Of a stretch of 64,000 nucleotides of DNA, positions 52,827 through 63,957 are shown in pieces. Positions within the stretch are counted from its first letter, which is position 1. Each line of letters starts with the position of its first letter. Source of the stretch: Cylindrotheca closterium. Taxonomy: Eukaryota > Bacillariophyta > Bacillariophyceae > Bacillariales > Bacillariaceae. The position numbers and the translations under genes were made by a program. The notes below the pieces were generated by a model. It did not search any database and was not told the DNA's origin. It worked only from the letters and a program-made list of their open reading frames with translations. The stretch spans positions 124,001 to 188,000 of the forward strand of contig CAKOGP040001112.1 in assembly GCA_933822405.4 (NCBI GenBank), read 5' to 3'.

Positions 52827-53335
52827 GGTTATTTGATTTGGCTTGGTTTCAGTGTGGTGAATAGAGGAGGTTGGCAGTTCCAGCAGTTGCGCAGTGCTTC
52901 CAAGAGGCCCGATCCTCTCTTTCTTGGGGTTGTCCATGGCATTCAGATCGAGTTGGTCTTCCTTGCTCGTACGGAAGCCGGCGTAACGCTTGAGGAAACC
53001 TTCCTGCAGATAAATACCATTTTTTCATTAAGTATTTTCCAACGGTTCTTGGCGACACTGGTGCCCAACGTACACGTAATTGCACTCGCTTATTGCGTAG
53101 AATCCTACCAAACATTCAAACCAAAGCGCGGCAAAGAGTATTTGCTTCCGAGCTGCGCCATGCCGGCGTTGTGGAAGATCTTGGAGGATGAATTTGGGTG
53201 TTTGCCAATGCTGTCTGCTGGTGGAACGCGAAACTCAGGAGTGGACCATCGTCATCAGATAGAAGGTTGAATACGGTAAACACCCACCGTCCTTCCACAT
53301 CTTCTCACCGTACATTATATACATACAAATAAAAC
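52827..53335. promoter_or_regulatory. Bidirectional promoter of the ankyrin-AAA pair
   Basis: 509 bp between the diverging start codons of two related genes, the arrangement expected for co-expression. A plus-strand frame crossing the region (52806-53270) overlaps the antisense first exon and is not protein-like. No discrete element was assigned. Confidence 0.4.
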
Positions 53336-55416
53336 ATGGCCGAAACATCCTTGCATGATCTCTGTAAGGGATTTGGAGCCTTGCTCAGTCGAAGTAAGGT
53401 AAGGAAACTTTGTTGAATGGAATTGAATTGAATGAATGAAATGAATGAAGTACCGTAGCGCCAATGGGGTTTTCATATGGAGACATTGTTGTCCATATTC
53501 ATCGTACACGTCATGTGGTACCATCAGAAAATCAATGCTACTGGGTCAATGGATAATCCAACGCAACAAAGTGCAGTAAAATGCAACAAATACAAATACA
53601 ACCACAACTGCAACCACAACAATTATAACCACAATCTGACGCACTCTCTCCTTTCATCCATCGCTACAACAACTTCCCACTTTAGCAACCATCTTTCCCA
53701 GAAGAAGCTTCTCGATTGAACGATCGCGGCAACCTTCCTCTTCACGCTGCTTGCAGTTTCCAAGCTTCTGCAGATGTCATAGAAACCCTGCTCAAGGCGT
53801 ATCCAGGAGGAGCGTCTCAGCCCAACGGTGTCGGCAACTTGCCCATTCACCAAGCTGCCATGTGGCAAGCTCCCGTCGAATCCATTGAGATCCTATTGAG
53901 CCGTCACCCCGAAGGCGCCACGGTCCGCAATCAATACGGATCTTTGCCGCTCCACATGGCCGCTTCCAACCGTGCGTCCCCCGAAGTCGTCAAGTTGCTA
54001 GTCGATGCCTACCCGGATGCCTTGCACTTGCAAAATGACGATGGCATGACTCCCTTGGATCTTGCCATGGCAGACGAAACCATGGCCAACGATCAAGTCT
54101 TGGCCATGTTGGAAGGGCGTCCTCCTCCTCCAGAACTTACCAGAAGACAAAAGGCCGAACGATTCGACGAACGCGCCACGGTCTTGGAACGCAAGGCGCG
54201 TGCTTTGAGACTCGCCAACCCCAACAATGGGGCTGGAGGACCCGCCAATAACAATCTAAAGTTGACTCTGGCAGCGGTCCGCAAATTGGCCGATCGCTTT
54301 CCTCATTCCTTGTATGCGGCGGGGATGGATCCCAACGAATTGGAAATTGCCTTTTCCGATCAATTGGAATCTGGTAACAAGGTCGATGCCGAACAAATTC
54401 TGTTGGATGCCGTCCGACGTCGTGCCAAGAATCAAACACGGGATGCCCGTGGAATTCCCATTGATCGGGCCGGTATGCCATCTGGACCCAGAGATCGTGT
54501 GGAAGAATTGTTGGCCTCGATTATTGGATTGGAACACATCAAGGCACAATTGCGCGGATTGCGTCGTACGGCCGAGATTTGCGACTTGAAGGAATCCTTG
54601 ATTCCACCTCAGTCGGGACAACGAACCGGACGAACGCACCCCATGTCATTGATTCCTCCTACTCTATCGGAAGATACGGGACGTCCATCGGCCCATCACA
54701 CTGTCTTTTTGGGAAATCCAGGTTCTGGAAAGACGGCCGTCGCTCGTTTGTTGGCCAAGGCGTACCATGAATTGGGTATCTTGAGAAAACCCAAATTCCT
54801 GGAGGTGGAACGCCTGGACTTGGTTGGCAGAGATAAATCGACGACTGTCATGAAAACCAAGGAGGTCATTGACGAAGCACGTGGAGGTATTCTATTTATT
54901 GATGAGGCCTACACTCTTGGTATGGCCAGTAAGAAGAACAAGTTGGATACCGGGGCGGATTGTATCAATGAGATTATTCGTTCCATTGATGAATCAGCAG
55001 CCCGCGGTGGAGACGATAACCACCCAGTCGTCATCTTGGCAGGTTTCCCCGTGGAAATGAACACTTTCCTGGTCTTCAACACGGACCTTCGCAAGCGATT
55101 CCCATTGACTTTTGAATTCCCAGACTATACTTGTCTGGAATTGGCACAAATCTTTATCGATTTGGCCAATGCCAAGGGATTCGATTTGTCTCCCGAACTG
55201 AAGCCATCGGTTATTGCTCACTTGCTAGAGGGAGAAACTTCGGAACTTTGGCGTAGTGAGCGCAATGGACGAGTCAGTGAAATGTTATTGACGGGATGCC
55301 GTAACGAAGTTCGCAAGCGTATGCGCATTGCACAAATGGAAGATGACTTGGAATTTGATCCGCAATTGATCATTCAAACTGATTTGGAAAATATCATTCA
55401 AACCGAATTCAAGTAG
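53336..55416 (+). CDS. Ankyrin-repeat/CbbX-like AAA ATPase
   Basis: Exon 53336-53398 (MAETSLHDLCKGF) joins 53686-55416 through donor GTAAGG and acceptor TTTAG to give 597 residues. An alternative donor four bases... earlier in the same tract (53394) with acceptor CCCAG also keeps frame. Four ankyrin units (RGNLPLHAACS, VGNLPIHQAAM, YGSLPLHMAAS, GMTPLDLAM) precede a linker and a CbbX-type AAA module: LGNPGSGKTAVARLLAKAY (Walker A), GGILFIDEAYTLG (Walker B with Asp-Glu), VVILAGFPVEM (sensor 1), NTDLRKRFPLTFEFPDY (arginine finger) and RNGRVSEMLLTGCRNEVRKR (sensor 2). All ATPase residues are intact. CbbX remodels red-type Rubisco in plastids, but with ankyrin repeats and no targeting peptide this protein is probably cytosolic or nuclear with another client. 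Confidence 0.88.
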
Positions 55417-55678
55417 AAAGGAAAGGTCAAGACCAAGACAAAAAAAAGGAATCATACTACATGTGGCATAAGTTTAAAATTAAAGGAGTAAATAAGTATC
55501 TATATGTGTTTATACTTAGTTTGTGCATGAACATGGCAATAGGCGCATGATAGGAAGGAGATAAATACAGAGGACGTAGGGATAGTGACATTGAACGATT
55601 CAGGATTCCCGGCTGATACCACCTGGGGCTGTCCTCGTGCTTCAAAGCGCATGGTTCTATCATTCTTGCAGCAGCGTA

Positions 55679-57484
55679 CTAAAATCGAGTCGAATTCAGG
55701 TGTAGATCCATTCCAAAGGATTGGAGCACGTCCATGGCTTGCTGGGTCGACATTTCACCGTCGGGCATTCCATACCCATACACAATGCCGAGCTTCCTCT
55801 TCACACCCACCACGTACGAAGGACTCAAGAATCTTGAAAGTGGCCCATCATCGCCATGATCCATGTACGTTTTGAAAGCACGAACGGCTTGTTGAGAAAA
55901 CATTTGCTTCTTTGTGATTGGTTCGATACTGAAACGAGAACAAGGGCAATTAATCATCAGACGGTTGCAACAAAACGTGTGAGAATCTGGCAAAACAGAG
56001 GATACTGGGAACGAGACAGAGGCAAACACTTACAGCTGAAGTTTATAAGTCGAGGTTCCCTCTGGATACCTGACCAAAAACAAGAACTGACTGGGAAGCA
56101 CTTTGCTGTACTGATCTTTCAGATTGTGCAGGTACCCCTTCACATTGTCGTTGTATTCCTGGCTGCCTTTCTTACCGAACCAATCAGGCTCAGCGGGCTT
56201 GGACCCTTCAAGATATTCCTTCACTGGGGCAATCTTAAACTCGGGTTCGTCTTTCATCGCTGGCACAATCCCGTTTTCATTGCAACAATAATCCAGTTCC
56301 ACAAGCATATCACTCTTGTGCTGTCCCGTCTGCTCACATGCTTTTGCCATTTTGACCATGATACGAAAATAATGCTGTGCACAAAATGTATGGAGCATCT
56401 GTTCGAGGTTTTCGCTTTGCTTCGTCTCAAATTTTGTCCTGGGAATGCAGACTTTCTTATGCAGCTTCCAATCCGCACGTTGGCATGATTTGGAACAGTA
56501 ATAGGCCTGTTGGCATCGAGCACACTTCATGAGCGACTGTTGAAAGGATTCCGAAGTATCTCCTTTACCACACATTCGGCAAATTCTATAGTCAATTGCA
56601 TCCTTTTGTACTGGGTCAATAGATTCCACAAAGCGGACCATGGTCTTCAGTCCGTTGAGGATGTTGGGCCGCTCGGCTCTGCTTCCGTCTCTCCCTTCGA
56701 GAATGGCATGGACGACGTCTCCACATGGTTGCCCCTTTACCAGCTTCTTAGTAAGAAAAGGAGTACAAGTTTGAAATTCGCCAATCATAAGAGACAACTG
56801 GGGGCTACAGCAATGTGGGGGCTGAGGCACCGTCGCACATCGAATGAACTCTTCAAGGACCCCGGTCGCTTCAAGCTTCTTCAACGCCTTTTCGCTTGTC
56901 CATTTGTTGTCAAACGCCGCTCGAGTTGCCATGTAGGCGTTTGAAACCATCAAGGTGACAGTGGCGCAAATATCAGCACAGGGCAACGCTCGTCCATTCC
57001 CCTTGCGAGCCTTGACAAAGCCAGCCAAAGCTTGGAAAAATTGACTTTCAAAGACGAGTGCCGTAGGGACAGGATGCAGCATCATTGCCAAGCAAGTGCT
57101 CAGCAAAGAAAGATCATAGTTTGCTAGCTTACCTGTGGTGATGTAAATGTGATTTGTGCTGAACGTGTTGATTCGCTCGATGGCAAATTCCAGCCAGACT
57201 TCAATCTCAGATGCTGGCATCGCTTGACGAAAGACATCGTGGCTTGCATAGCTACAAATCCCATTCGAGAATGCATTCATTTTCTCCAATTCACCCATAT
57301 CTTTAGCATTCAACTTTCGCTTCGAGAGCAGCTTGGACATGTCTTTCACATTTCCAGAGAGACTCATGGGAGCATTGGACATTCCAAACTCTAAATATGC
57401 ATCGGCTCCGGCTTGTGTAAAAATGTCGACACAACGCCCATCTGACAAATTAGCCTCGAAGGTATATCGTTTCGTTGCTTGCAT
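55679..57484 (-). CDS. MYND zinc-finger protein 1
   Basis: Exons 57484-56034 and 55928-55679 (donor GTAAGT, acceptor TTTCAG, phase 2) give 566 residues; the start is the ATG of MQATKRYTF, as the upstream frame begins at TTG. The N-terminal 300 residues are a helical region of unknown fold with KARKGNGRALPCADICATV and KALKKLEATGVLEEFIRCAT as best-conserved blocks. The MYND finger spans about residues 305-350: CRMCGKG, then CARCQQAYYCSKSC and DWKLHKKVC (the C-x2-C...C-x2-C...C-x3-C...H-x3-C pattern). The second exon supplies a helical tail (FSQQAVRAFKTYMDHGDDGP). MYND fingers bind proline-rich peptides; the family is expanded in diatoms. The same intron occurs in the neighbouring paralogue. Confidence 0.85.
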
Positions 57485-57949
57485 AACAATAACAATTGCG
57501 ACCTGTAGCGAGACTTTCAAAATAGTAGTGCTAGTGCAACAATAACGACGTTGGTTTTGTGATCGTATTCTGAGTTTTTATGCGTGTGGTAGGTGGATTT
57601 CTTCGCGCCATTTTCGGAGTACGATCAAAGTTCTTTACGACAGTTGCCCCTCTATCATAAATCTACAACGGACTGCATAATGAATACCATGGAAAATGCA
57701 CTGTTCAAGCAGTTTCCTTGACCTTACAAGGGCAAGATCGGAGTATTGACAATAAGGAAGTGAGACGAGGTTTTCATGTAGTAGAACGGCAGAGTGAGCT
57801 TGATACCGGTAGGATGCACTGGCCTGCCAGATAGGCGAAACGAGGTGCACGATGAAGCAAGTGGTAGAAATCAATAATAATAGAGAACACATACTAAGAA
57901 ATCTAGTTACATTGCAATCATCCATCCACTGACTTGAAAGAAATCGGAG
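57485..57949. other. Spacer between tandem MYND genes
   Basis: 465 bp with the promoter of MYND 1 and 3' flank of MYND 2; no other feature. Confidence 0.4.
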
Positions 57950-59720
57950 TTATCCATAACTTTCTTCGTACATCCGAAGGGCATCCAAAGCATCTCGGAT
58001 CGTTTCTTCATCAGGCATTTCGTCGGTCGGTCCATAATTATAGTGAATGCGGAGCTCACGCTTCACCTTTCTGAGGTATCCAGGATCCAAAATGTTGGAG
58101 AGTGGCCCATCATCATCATCGTTCATGTACTTTTGAAAGGCAAGGACTGCCTCTTGAGAAAACGTTTCCTTATTCGTGATTGAATCTTGTCTGAAAGAAG
58201 GAGGCGGTTTCGTCAGAAAAAAAATGTGACGATGAATGGGGGACAAGGAAACCATGCTAACTCGCTTACCTTCCAATCTTGTAACAGGAGAAACCACCTT
58301 CATACCTCGTCAAACACAGCAGATGATTAGGGCGCATCTTGCTGTACTGATCTTTGATTGTCGCAAGGTAGCCCTTTATGTTGTGGTCATACATCGTTCT
58401 GTCTTGGTTTTTGAAGAACCAATCTGGCTCTGCCGGCCTTGAACCGTTAATATAGTCTTTCACCGGGGCAATCTTGAACTCGGGTTTGTCTTGCATGGCA
58501 GGGACAATTCCATTCTGATTTGGCTTGAAATTCAGTTCAACAAGCATGTCATCCTTTGTGAGTCCCGTCTTCTCGCATGCTTCCACCATTTTGACCATGA
58601 TGTGAACGTATTGGTTTGTGCAAAATGCCGTGAATGTCTGTTGAATGTTTTCAGACTTTACTATTTCGGATTTTGTCTTGGTGATGCATGTTTTCTTGTG
58701 CTCTTTCCAATCTGATTTTTGGCATTCCCTGCTACAATAATAAGCCTGGTGGCATCTAGCGCACTTCATGAGCGACGATTGGAAGGATTTTGAATGGTCC
58801 GATTTGCAACACTTTCGGCACATTTTGTTCCCATCGCCACATTTGTGGTCTGGGTCAATAGAAGTCGCAAAGCGAAGCATGGTCTTCAGCCGATTGATGA
58901 CACTGGGCCGCTGGACCCTGCTTCCGTCTCTGCCTTCCAGAATGGCCATTGCAACCTCCCCACATGGTTGCCCCTGTAGTAGTTTCTTGCTAATGAAGGG
59001 GATACATGCTTGAAATTCATCAAGCATCCGAAACAAACCAGGGGCACTAAAATCATGTGCCTGAGGAACTGTGGCACATCGAATGAATTGCTCGAGGACT
59101 CCAGTGGCTTCCAACTTCTTCAACGATTTCTCGGTTGTCCACGTGTTGTCATAAGTATTTTTACTTGTATTGTAAGCGTTGGAGACAATGAGAGTGATCG
59201 TATCTGCAATATCGGCACAGGGTAAGGCTCTTCCATTGCCCTTGCGAGCTTTCACAAAGTCTGCCAAAACGTTGAAAAATTCAGTCTCAAAGGCGATTGC
59301 AACGGGGACAGCATGACACATCATGGAAATGCAAGAGTTGAGTAGAGAGGTATCGTAGGTTGATAAGTTTCCGGTAGTGATCCAGTTGCGGTTCGTGGTG
59401 AATCTCTGGATTTGTTCAATGACATGAGCGAGCCAAGCCTTGATAGTACTGTGCTCAAAATGTTTCCGAAAGATATTGTGACTACCATATTGTGCAACGG
59501 AGTCGAAGACCAAATTCATCGCCATTATATCACCCTTATCTTTCGCACTCAGTTTTCGCTTGGCACAGATCTTGGACATCTTTTCGACATTGTTTGCCAT
59601 GTAGTCATGGCATTTGGAACCAGATTTCAAGAATGAATTGGCTCCGCTTTCCGTGCAAATGTCTACTGATCGCCCATCCATCAACTGAACTTTGATGCTA
59701 TGGCGGTTTTCTTGCTGCAT
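57950..59720 (-). CDS. MYND zinc-finger protein 2 (tandem paralogue)
   Basis: Exons 59720-58270 and 58190-57950 (donor GTAAGC, acceptor TTTCAG, phase 2) give 563 residues. Block order and intron position are identical to MYND 1, and exon 1 has exactly the same length (1451 bp). Shared blocks: KARKGNGRALPCADIADTI, EKSLKKLEATGVLEQF, GQPCGEVAMAILEGRDGSR, finger CRKCCKS...CARCHQAYYCSREC...DWKEHKKTC, then EFKIAPVKDYINGSRPAEPDW and YSKMRPNHLLCLTRYEGGF. The extra Cys pair in CRKCCKS does not disturb the zinc pattern. Acidic tail with MNDDDDGPLS, as in the partner. The same strand and close spacing point to a recent tandem duplication; sequence divergence shows it is not an assembly copy. Confidence 0.87.
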
Positions 59721-60328
59721 TATCGTTGATTCCTTCGTTCGTTCGGAAACAAGTATAAATGATGATATTTTAAAATATTTCTATCGCATTGGTTTTTATG
59801 TTCAAATTATTCTGAAGTCAATTTTTTTCAGTCTTGACCGATCCCGGATCAACGTTTTGAATTTTTTGGCGGATTCCCACAGACTTCGACTGCCCCGACC
59901 AGAAGTTTCAGGAGGGGGTATTCAGTATACACCAATGTTGCACGGGATATTTTATCAAAATACGTGATTATCCCGCCACAGTTTCCTTGAATCATCCGAG
60001 ATTCCTTCCAGAGTGCAGCCATTTTCCAACATTGCAGTTCGACCACCAGTTATTTTAAGATGAATCATCGAAGAACTACATGTACAAAACGACTTTGGTG
60101 CTCAATAACCTATCTGAATAGTGAATTCCAAGAAGCTACCGCTTCATCACCCTTTGGAGATCCGTATTTATGTGGATGAAATCAAGTTCTTCCTCCACGG
60201 TAGGCCACCTGGCTCCGCTTTGGCACTGTGGATTAGGGAGAATGATTTAAAAAAAGGAAGGTCAGCAAATTGCAGGCGACACTCACAATTGGAAGCAGCG
60301 CAATGCCACCAAAGGGCTTCTCATTGAC
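59721..60328. other. Intergenic spacer
   Basis: 608 bp; no gene. The promoter of MYND 2 and the 3' flank of the next minus-strand gene. Confidence 0.45.
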
Positions 60329-61651
60329 CTACAATCGTTCGGCTTGAGGTTGGTTACAACCCTGTTGCAAGCTAGTTTCCGAAAACGCCATTGGAAGAAA
60401 GAGTTCGTAGGCAAACAAAAGATCCCGACGCACTTCTTCCGCTCGAGCCATCAAGTCCTTTTGCCGTTTCGTGTATTCGGCCCGTCCCTCGGACGTCTCC
60501 ACAGGAACAACGCCAACTCCATAAGAGGTGGCATCGTAGGGACTTGCAGCCACATCCAAAGTACGAGATTCCAACGCAACCTCTAGCACATTCACTAGTA
60601 ATCTTGGATCACAAAAGGGACGCAGCTTGATCGCAATCTTGAGCAAATCCATGTGAGCATGGACACAAGCTGGCTGTTCTAGTTGCAACTGATCCATTCT
60701 GTTGAGAGACGACCCATGATGATTCAAGGGAGCCGCCGCAGGTGCGAAAAAGCGAAGGGCGTCAACATGAGTACAGGAGATACCTTTGCGCTCTACAGTT
60801 TGATTGATGATTTCTCGGGGTACTCGAAGTCGAAGGTGTTGTTGATACTTTGCACTTGGTGGAGGATCAGTACCCTCGGGGTGGTACTGCATTGCCCATT
60901 CGTGCAAACCGTGGCAGTGTAATATAGGCTCAGCCTGAAGAGTCTGTTCAAGTATTGACTTGTACCATAGAAACGGAGTAGTAAGACGAGCATTCTCTTC
61001 CTGGCGATCTGGTTCGTTTTTGGCAAATAGCAAAGATGGGCAATACATAACTCCATTTACTTGTTGATCGCTGTCCAGCATCATCTCAGCTCCTCGCAAA
61101 TGAAGAACAGAGGAAAAGTCATCTTCAGTGGCCCCTTCTAATAGGATTCCTCCATTGAGGATATCAAAGTCTTGCTGTTCATCATCATCTTGTGTACTTG
61201 TGCGTGTGCCTGTCTTGGGATACCTGCTTAGGGATGCCTCCTCCAAATCAGCGATAGTCTTTATTCTTGTCTCTTCTTGTAGAAGTAGCAGGGACAGACT
61301 AGGACACCATCGCGCCAAGCGCTTGGGACCTTTGATTCCTTTAAGACCATAATATTCGATCAAGAAGTTGTACACTGGGTGTTTTGGGTCAAGGGCTGTC
61401 CATTCGTTGGGCTCTGGATGTTCTCTATTTTTCCGATGGGCAGCATTCAAGGGATGATCAAACGAAACCAGCCCTGGCTGCAATATTTTGCGAACTCGTT
61501 CTTCATGTTCCAACGCGGCTTGACGCCAAACATTCTCGGGTATTCGAACGGTACGACGACGACGATGATGCCGGTCAACTTGTTGCCATCCAGAAACAAC
61601 AATAAATACATTGAACGGTATTGCTAGTAGGATCGACAGAAAGGCATTCAT
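60329..61651 (-). CDS. Secretory/organellar protein of a bacterial-type family (sometimes named 3-methyladenine DNA glycosylase)
   Basis: An intronless gene of 440 residues. The N-terminus MNAFLSILLAIPFNVFIVV is a signal peptide or anchor. The body resembles a conserved bacterial family often labelled 3-methyladenine DNA glycosylase without biochemical proof. Recognised blocks are HPVYNFLIEYYGLKG, then CHGLHEWAMQYHPEG, ISCTHVDALRFFAPAAAPLN, LEQPACVHAHMDLLKIAIKL, LDVAASPYDATSYGVGVVPV and the final ETSEGRAEYTKRQKDLMARA. The many invariant His, Asp and Cys residues suggest an enzyme with a metal or nucleophile site. A 75-residue acidic insert (RTSTQDDDEQQDFD and nearby) interrupts the first block. 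The family link is from memory; the chemical function is unknown. Confidence 0.6.
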   Translation of the reverse strand: MNAFLSILLAIPFNVFIVVSGWQQVDRHHRRRRTVRIPENVWRQAALEHEERVRKILQPGLVSFDHPLNAAHRKNREHPEPNEWTALDPKHPVYNFLIEYYGLKGIKGPKRLARWCPSLSLLLLQEETRIKTIADLEEASLSRYPKTGTRTSTQDDDEQQDFDILNGGILLEGATEDDFSSVLHLRGAEMMLDSDQQVNGVMYCPSLLFAKNEPDRQEENARLTTPFLWYKSILEQTLQAEPILHCHGLHEWAMQYHPEGTDPPPSAKYQQHLRLRVPREIINQTVERKGISCTHVDALRFFAPAAAPLNHHGSSLNRMDQLQLEQPACVHAHMDLLKIAIKLRPFCDPRLLVNVLEVALESRTLDVAASPYDATSYGVGVVPVETSEGRAEYTKRQKDLMARAEEVRRDLLFAYELFLPMAFSETSLQQGCNQPQAERL

Positions 61652-62452
61652 TTTATATTGGAGATTGACTCCGTGGTTACATTATGCGCGAAGACTATCA
61701 TCCAAATTGTTTTCGTGTTGTTCAAACGATGAGATGATGTTGGATGGCTGATGGCTGGTGGGACAGACGTCGATACCATCACGCATCAATCAATCAATCA
61801 CCCCCCTGTGACAACAACAACGGTTTCCCGCACCCTGGTACGACACACGAAGAGAGGTACAGCACGGCGTACGGCGGTTCTGTACCTACACGTATACGTC
61901 ACGTGACAATTCCTCACTTTGTACGATACATAGGTGTACATGTTCAATGTCGGGTACGAAACTGCACTGGTAGCAGGATTTGTGATGACGACATTCCGCA
62001 ATTTGTATGCAGATTAGAAGCAGCAACCCCCGTAAGCGAAAGCAAGAACATCGATTGGGAAACAACAAACGAGGCAACACCAGGTGAACAAAGAAACCGT
62101 ATCGGTACAAGAACCCATATCATCATGGCCAAAGAAGAGGAAGTCAAAAAGAAAAAGAAAAAAGAAGACGAAAGACAAAACGAAAACCAAACAGAGGCCA
62201 TGATGAGAGTTACTGAACAAAGGAAATGGATTTTCGGGCGCTTGTAAAGCCAACGCTTGCCTTTCACAACGTCTCCGCTAGCCTACCTTCCCATTCGAGA
62301 TCTCAAGCTGGTTCGTCGATGGGACTTCTACAGAAATATATTCATTCCGTACATATATTTCCCAAATGCTACAATTCATTCATTCATTAATTCATTCAGT
62401 CTGCAGTACTTCCAGTGTCCAAGCCTCCTTAGTCGGCAGAGTGTCCACCAAC
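61652..62452. other. Intergenic region
   Basis: About 800 bp with palindrome-rich sequence near 61882-61908 (ACGTATACGT then CACGTG). A plus-strand frame ending at 62247 is Lys/Glu low-complexity and is not supported as a gene. Confidence 0.45.
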
Positions 62453-63685
62453 CTAGTATGGTTCTGCGATCCAGGCTTCGGGAAGCAAGCATGCCAATGT
62501 ATCTTCCCCTTCCTCGTAAACTTGATATCCCGCATTCGAAAGGGTTTCAAGGGCCTTTTGAATACGCTTTCCACCGGTTGACAATGGACTTTTCTGATCC
62601 AATTCCTTCATTACCTTGTTTTCAAAGTGAATAATGGGAGGCAAGGGATTATCATTCAATTCCTTGACCAATCCATCGAGGAGAATGTACTCGTAGGCAT
62701 CCACATCAATTTGGACCATTGCAATGAAAACATCCTTTGGAAGATATGGGGCTCTTTCCTGAACAAGCTTCCTGACAGGACCGCATGGCAGTGGATCCTT
62801 GAGGATGCACTGTTCGTATCGTTTCGTACCAAAGAACTTCTTGGAGTATTCACAATCCAAAATGCCATTGAGAGCACTCTTGATGTGCGTTTTCCGAAGT
62901 ATCGTATCGGCAAAAGGCACATTCAGTGTGGTTAGATCGAAGGAAATTGCAGCATTCATTGGAATGGCACACGGCAAACCCTTCATTTCTTCAATGGCCT
63001 TGTAGGTCTTTAGCAAATTGGCATAGTTCGCTGGCACTGGCTCTAGTAGAATAGGTAGCCAATTCTTCAGATCAGTAAACTTGTCATGCTTTCGCAAGTC
63101 CCAATGCTTGGTTCGAGCAAACATTTCGTACATTGGGTCATCGGAGGACTTTCAATCCATCGCACCAATTTGGAGTGTGACAAGCGTCCTGTCTTGTTGG
63201 ATGGCATGGTGCAGCAAGTGACGCCCGATCGATCGGAAAGTGCACTTCTTGAACTTGGTAGTGTTTGCGGAGCAGTTGGCGGACCACCAAAGCTTCACCA
63301 AATGGTAAATCTGATCTGCTTCCAAGAACGGATGTTGTATCACGCAATGATCATTGTTGGGGCCTTCTCCCTTGATTGGTTGGAATTCACCATTTTGTCG
63401 CAATGATGCTAAATCTAATGGCAATGCTATTGGTGTTCGCTGTTGGACGGCAAATTCTTGGGACCGTTGCTGTAGCTGTTCTTGCAGAAGAGCTTGCTGG
63501 TCAGAAATCTTCTTTAGCGTTCGAAGAAGTTGACGTTGCGCTCCTGACGGAGTAATACGACCATCCTCCTCAACTTTCTCCTTGTCGTTCCAGCCACCGC
63601 CAGCAATGCTCACCAAAGAAAAGAGCGAAGCGGCAATGCACAATCCCAAGCCAAAGGCAACTATGAAACTCAAATGCGGTTTCAT
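62453..63685 (-). pseudogene. FkbM-type methyltransferase, membrane-anchored, interrupted by one in-frame TGA
   Basis: One continuous frame of 410 codons from ATG 63685 to the stop at 62453, broken only by a TGA at 63154-63152. The N-terminus has one membrane segment (LSFIVAFGLGLCIAASLFSLV) and a coiled coil (LLRTLKKISDQQALLQEQLQ), the layout of a type II Golgi enzyme. The methyltransferase core starts at LVTLQIGAMD, where the expected next residue is the Gly of the AdoMet loop (family I/VGAxDG); the codon there is TGA instead of GGA. Downstream are WLPILLEPVPANYANLLKTY, MVQIDVDAYEYILLDGL and PPIIHFENKVM, all intact. FkbM enzymes O-methylate sugars or other hydroxyls. With no other lesion, a sequence error or very recent nonsense allele is likelier than old decay. 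Confidence 0.75.
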
Positions 63686-63946
63686 CGTCCAGTCAGTTTT
63701 GTGATGATTTTGATGAAAACAGCCTCCGAAAGATAGCGCGAAGGAAACTTCGATAGAAACTAATAAAGTACCACCTTTATCGTGACTGCGGGGAACATAC
63801 CGGTATATACAATAAACGGGGGTCCCTCTTTTTCTCCCCCGACGCAAACATTTATTTCCAATGAGAAGCGGAGTCATGTTGTATCGTATTTCAATGCGCA
63901 ACAGCATTGTTGTGTCTCGTAATATTGATACGTAGGAGGCATCCTT

Positions 63947-63957
63947 CTCGTTCGACC
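63947..63957 (-). promoter_or_regulatory. GGTCGAACGAG motif upstream of the FkbM gene
   Basis: On the minus strand 63957-63947 reads GGTCGAACGAG, the core of the motif found at 177-207 and 4781-4792. It is oriented toward the gene starting at 63685, 262 bp away. One match of 11 bp could be chance; value lies in the repeated upstream placement. Confidence 0.25.

Noticed and set aside
52827..52937. Upstream ATG start (MDNPKKERIG) for the minus AAA gene
   Set aside because: The divergent paralogue begins at the residue matching MGYTDLHEL, so the shorter start is favoured; not excluded.
52806..53270. 154-residue plus-strand frame between the AAA genes
   Set aside because: Overlaps the antisense first exon and the shared promoter; no similarity or codon pattern.
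61744..62247. 167-residue plus-strand frame
   Set aside because: Ends in Lys/Glu simple sequence; no start context or similarity.
63152..63154. Selenocysteine at the TGA of the FkbM gene
   Set aside because: The position is an invariant Gly in the family, not Cys, and no SECIS-like structure was recognised by eye.
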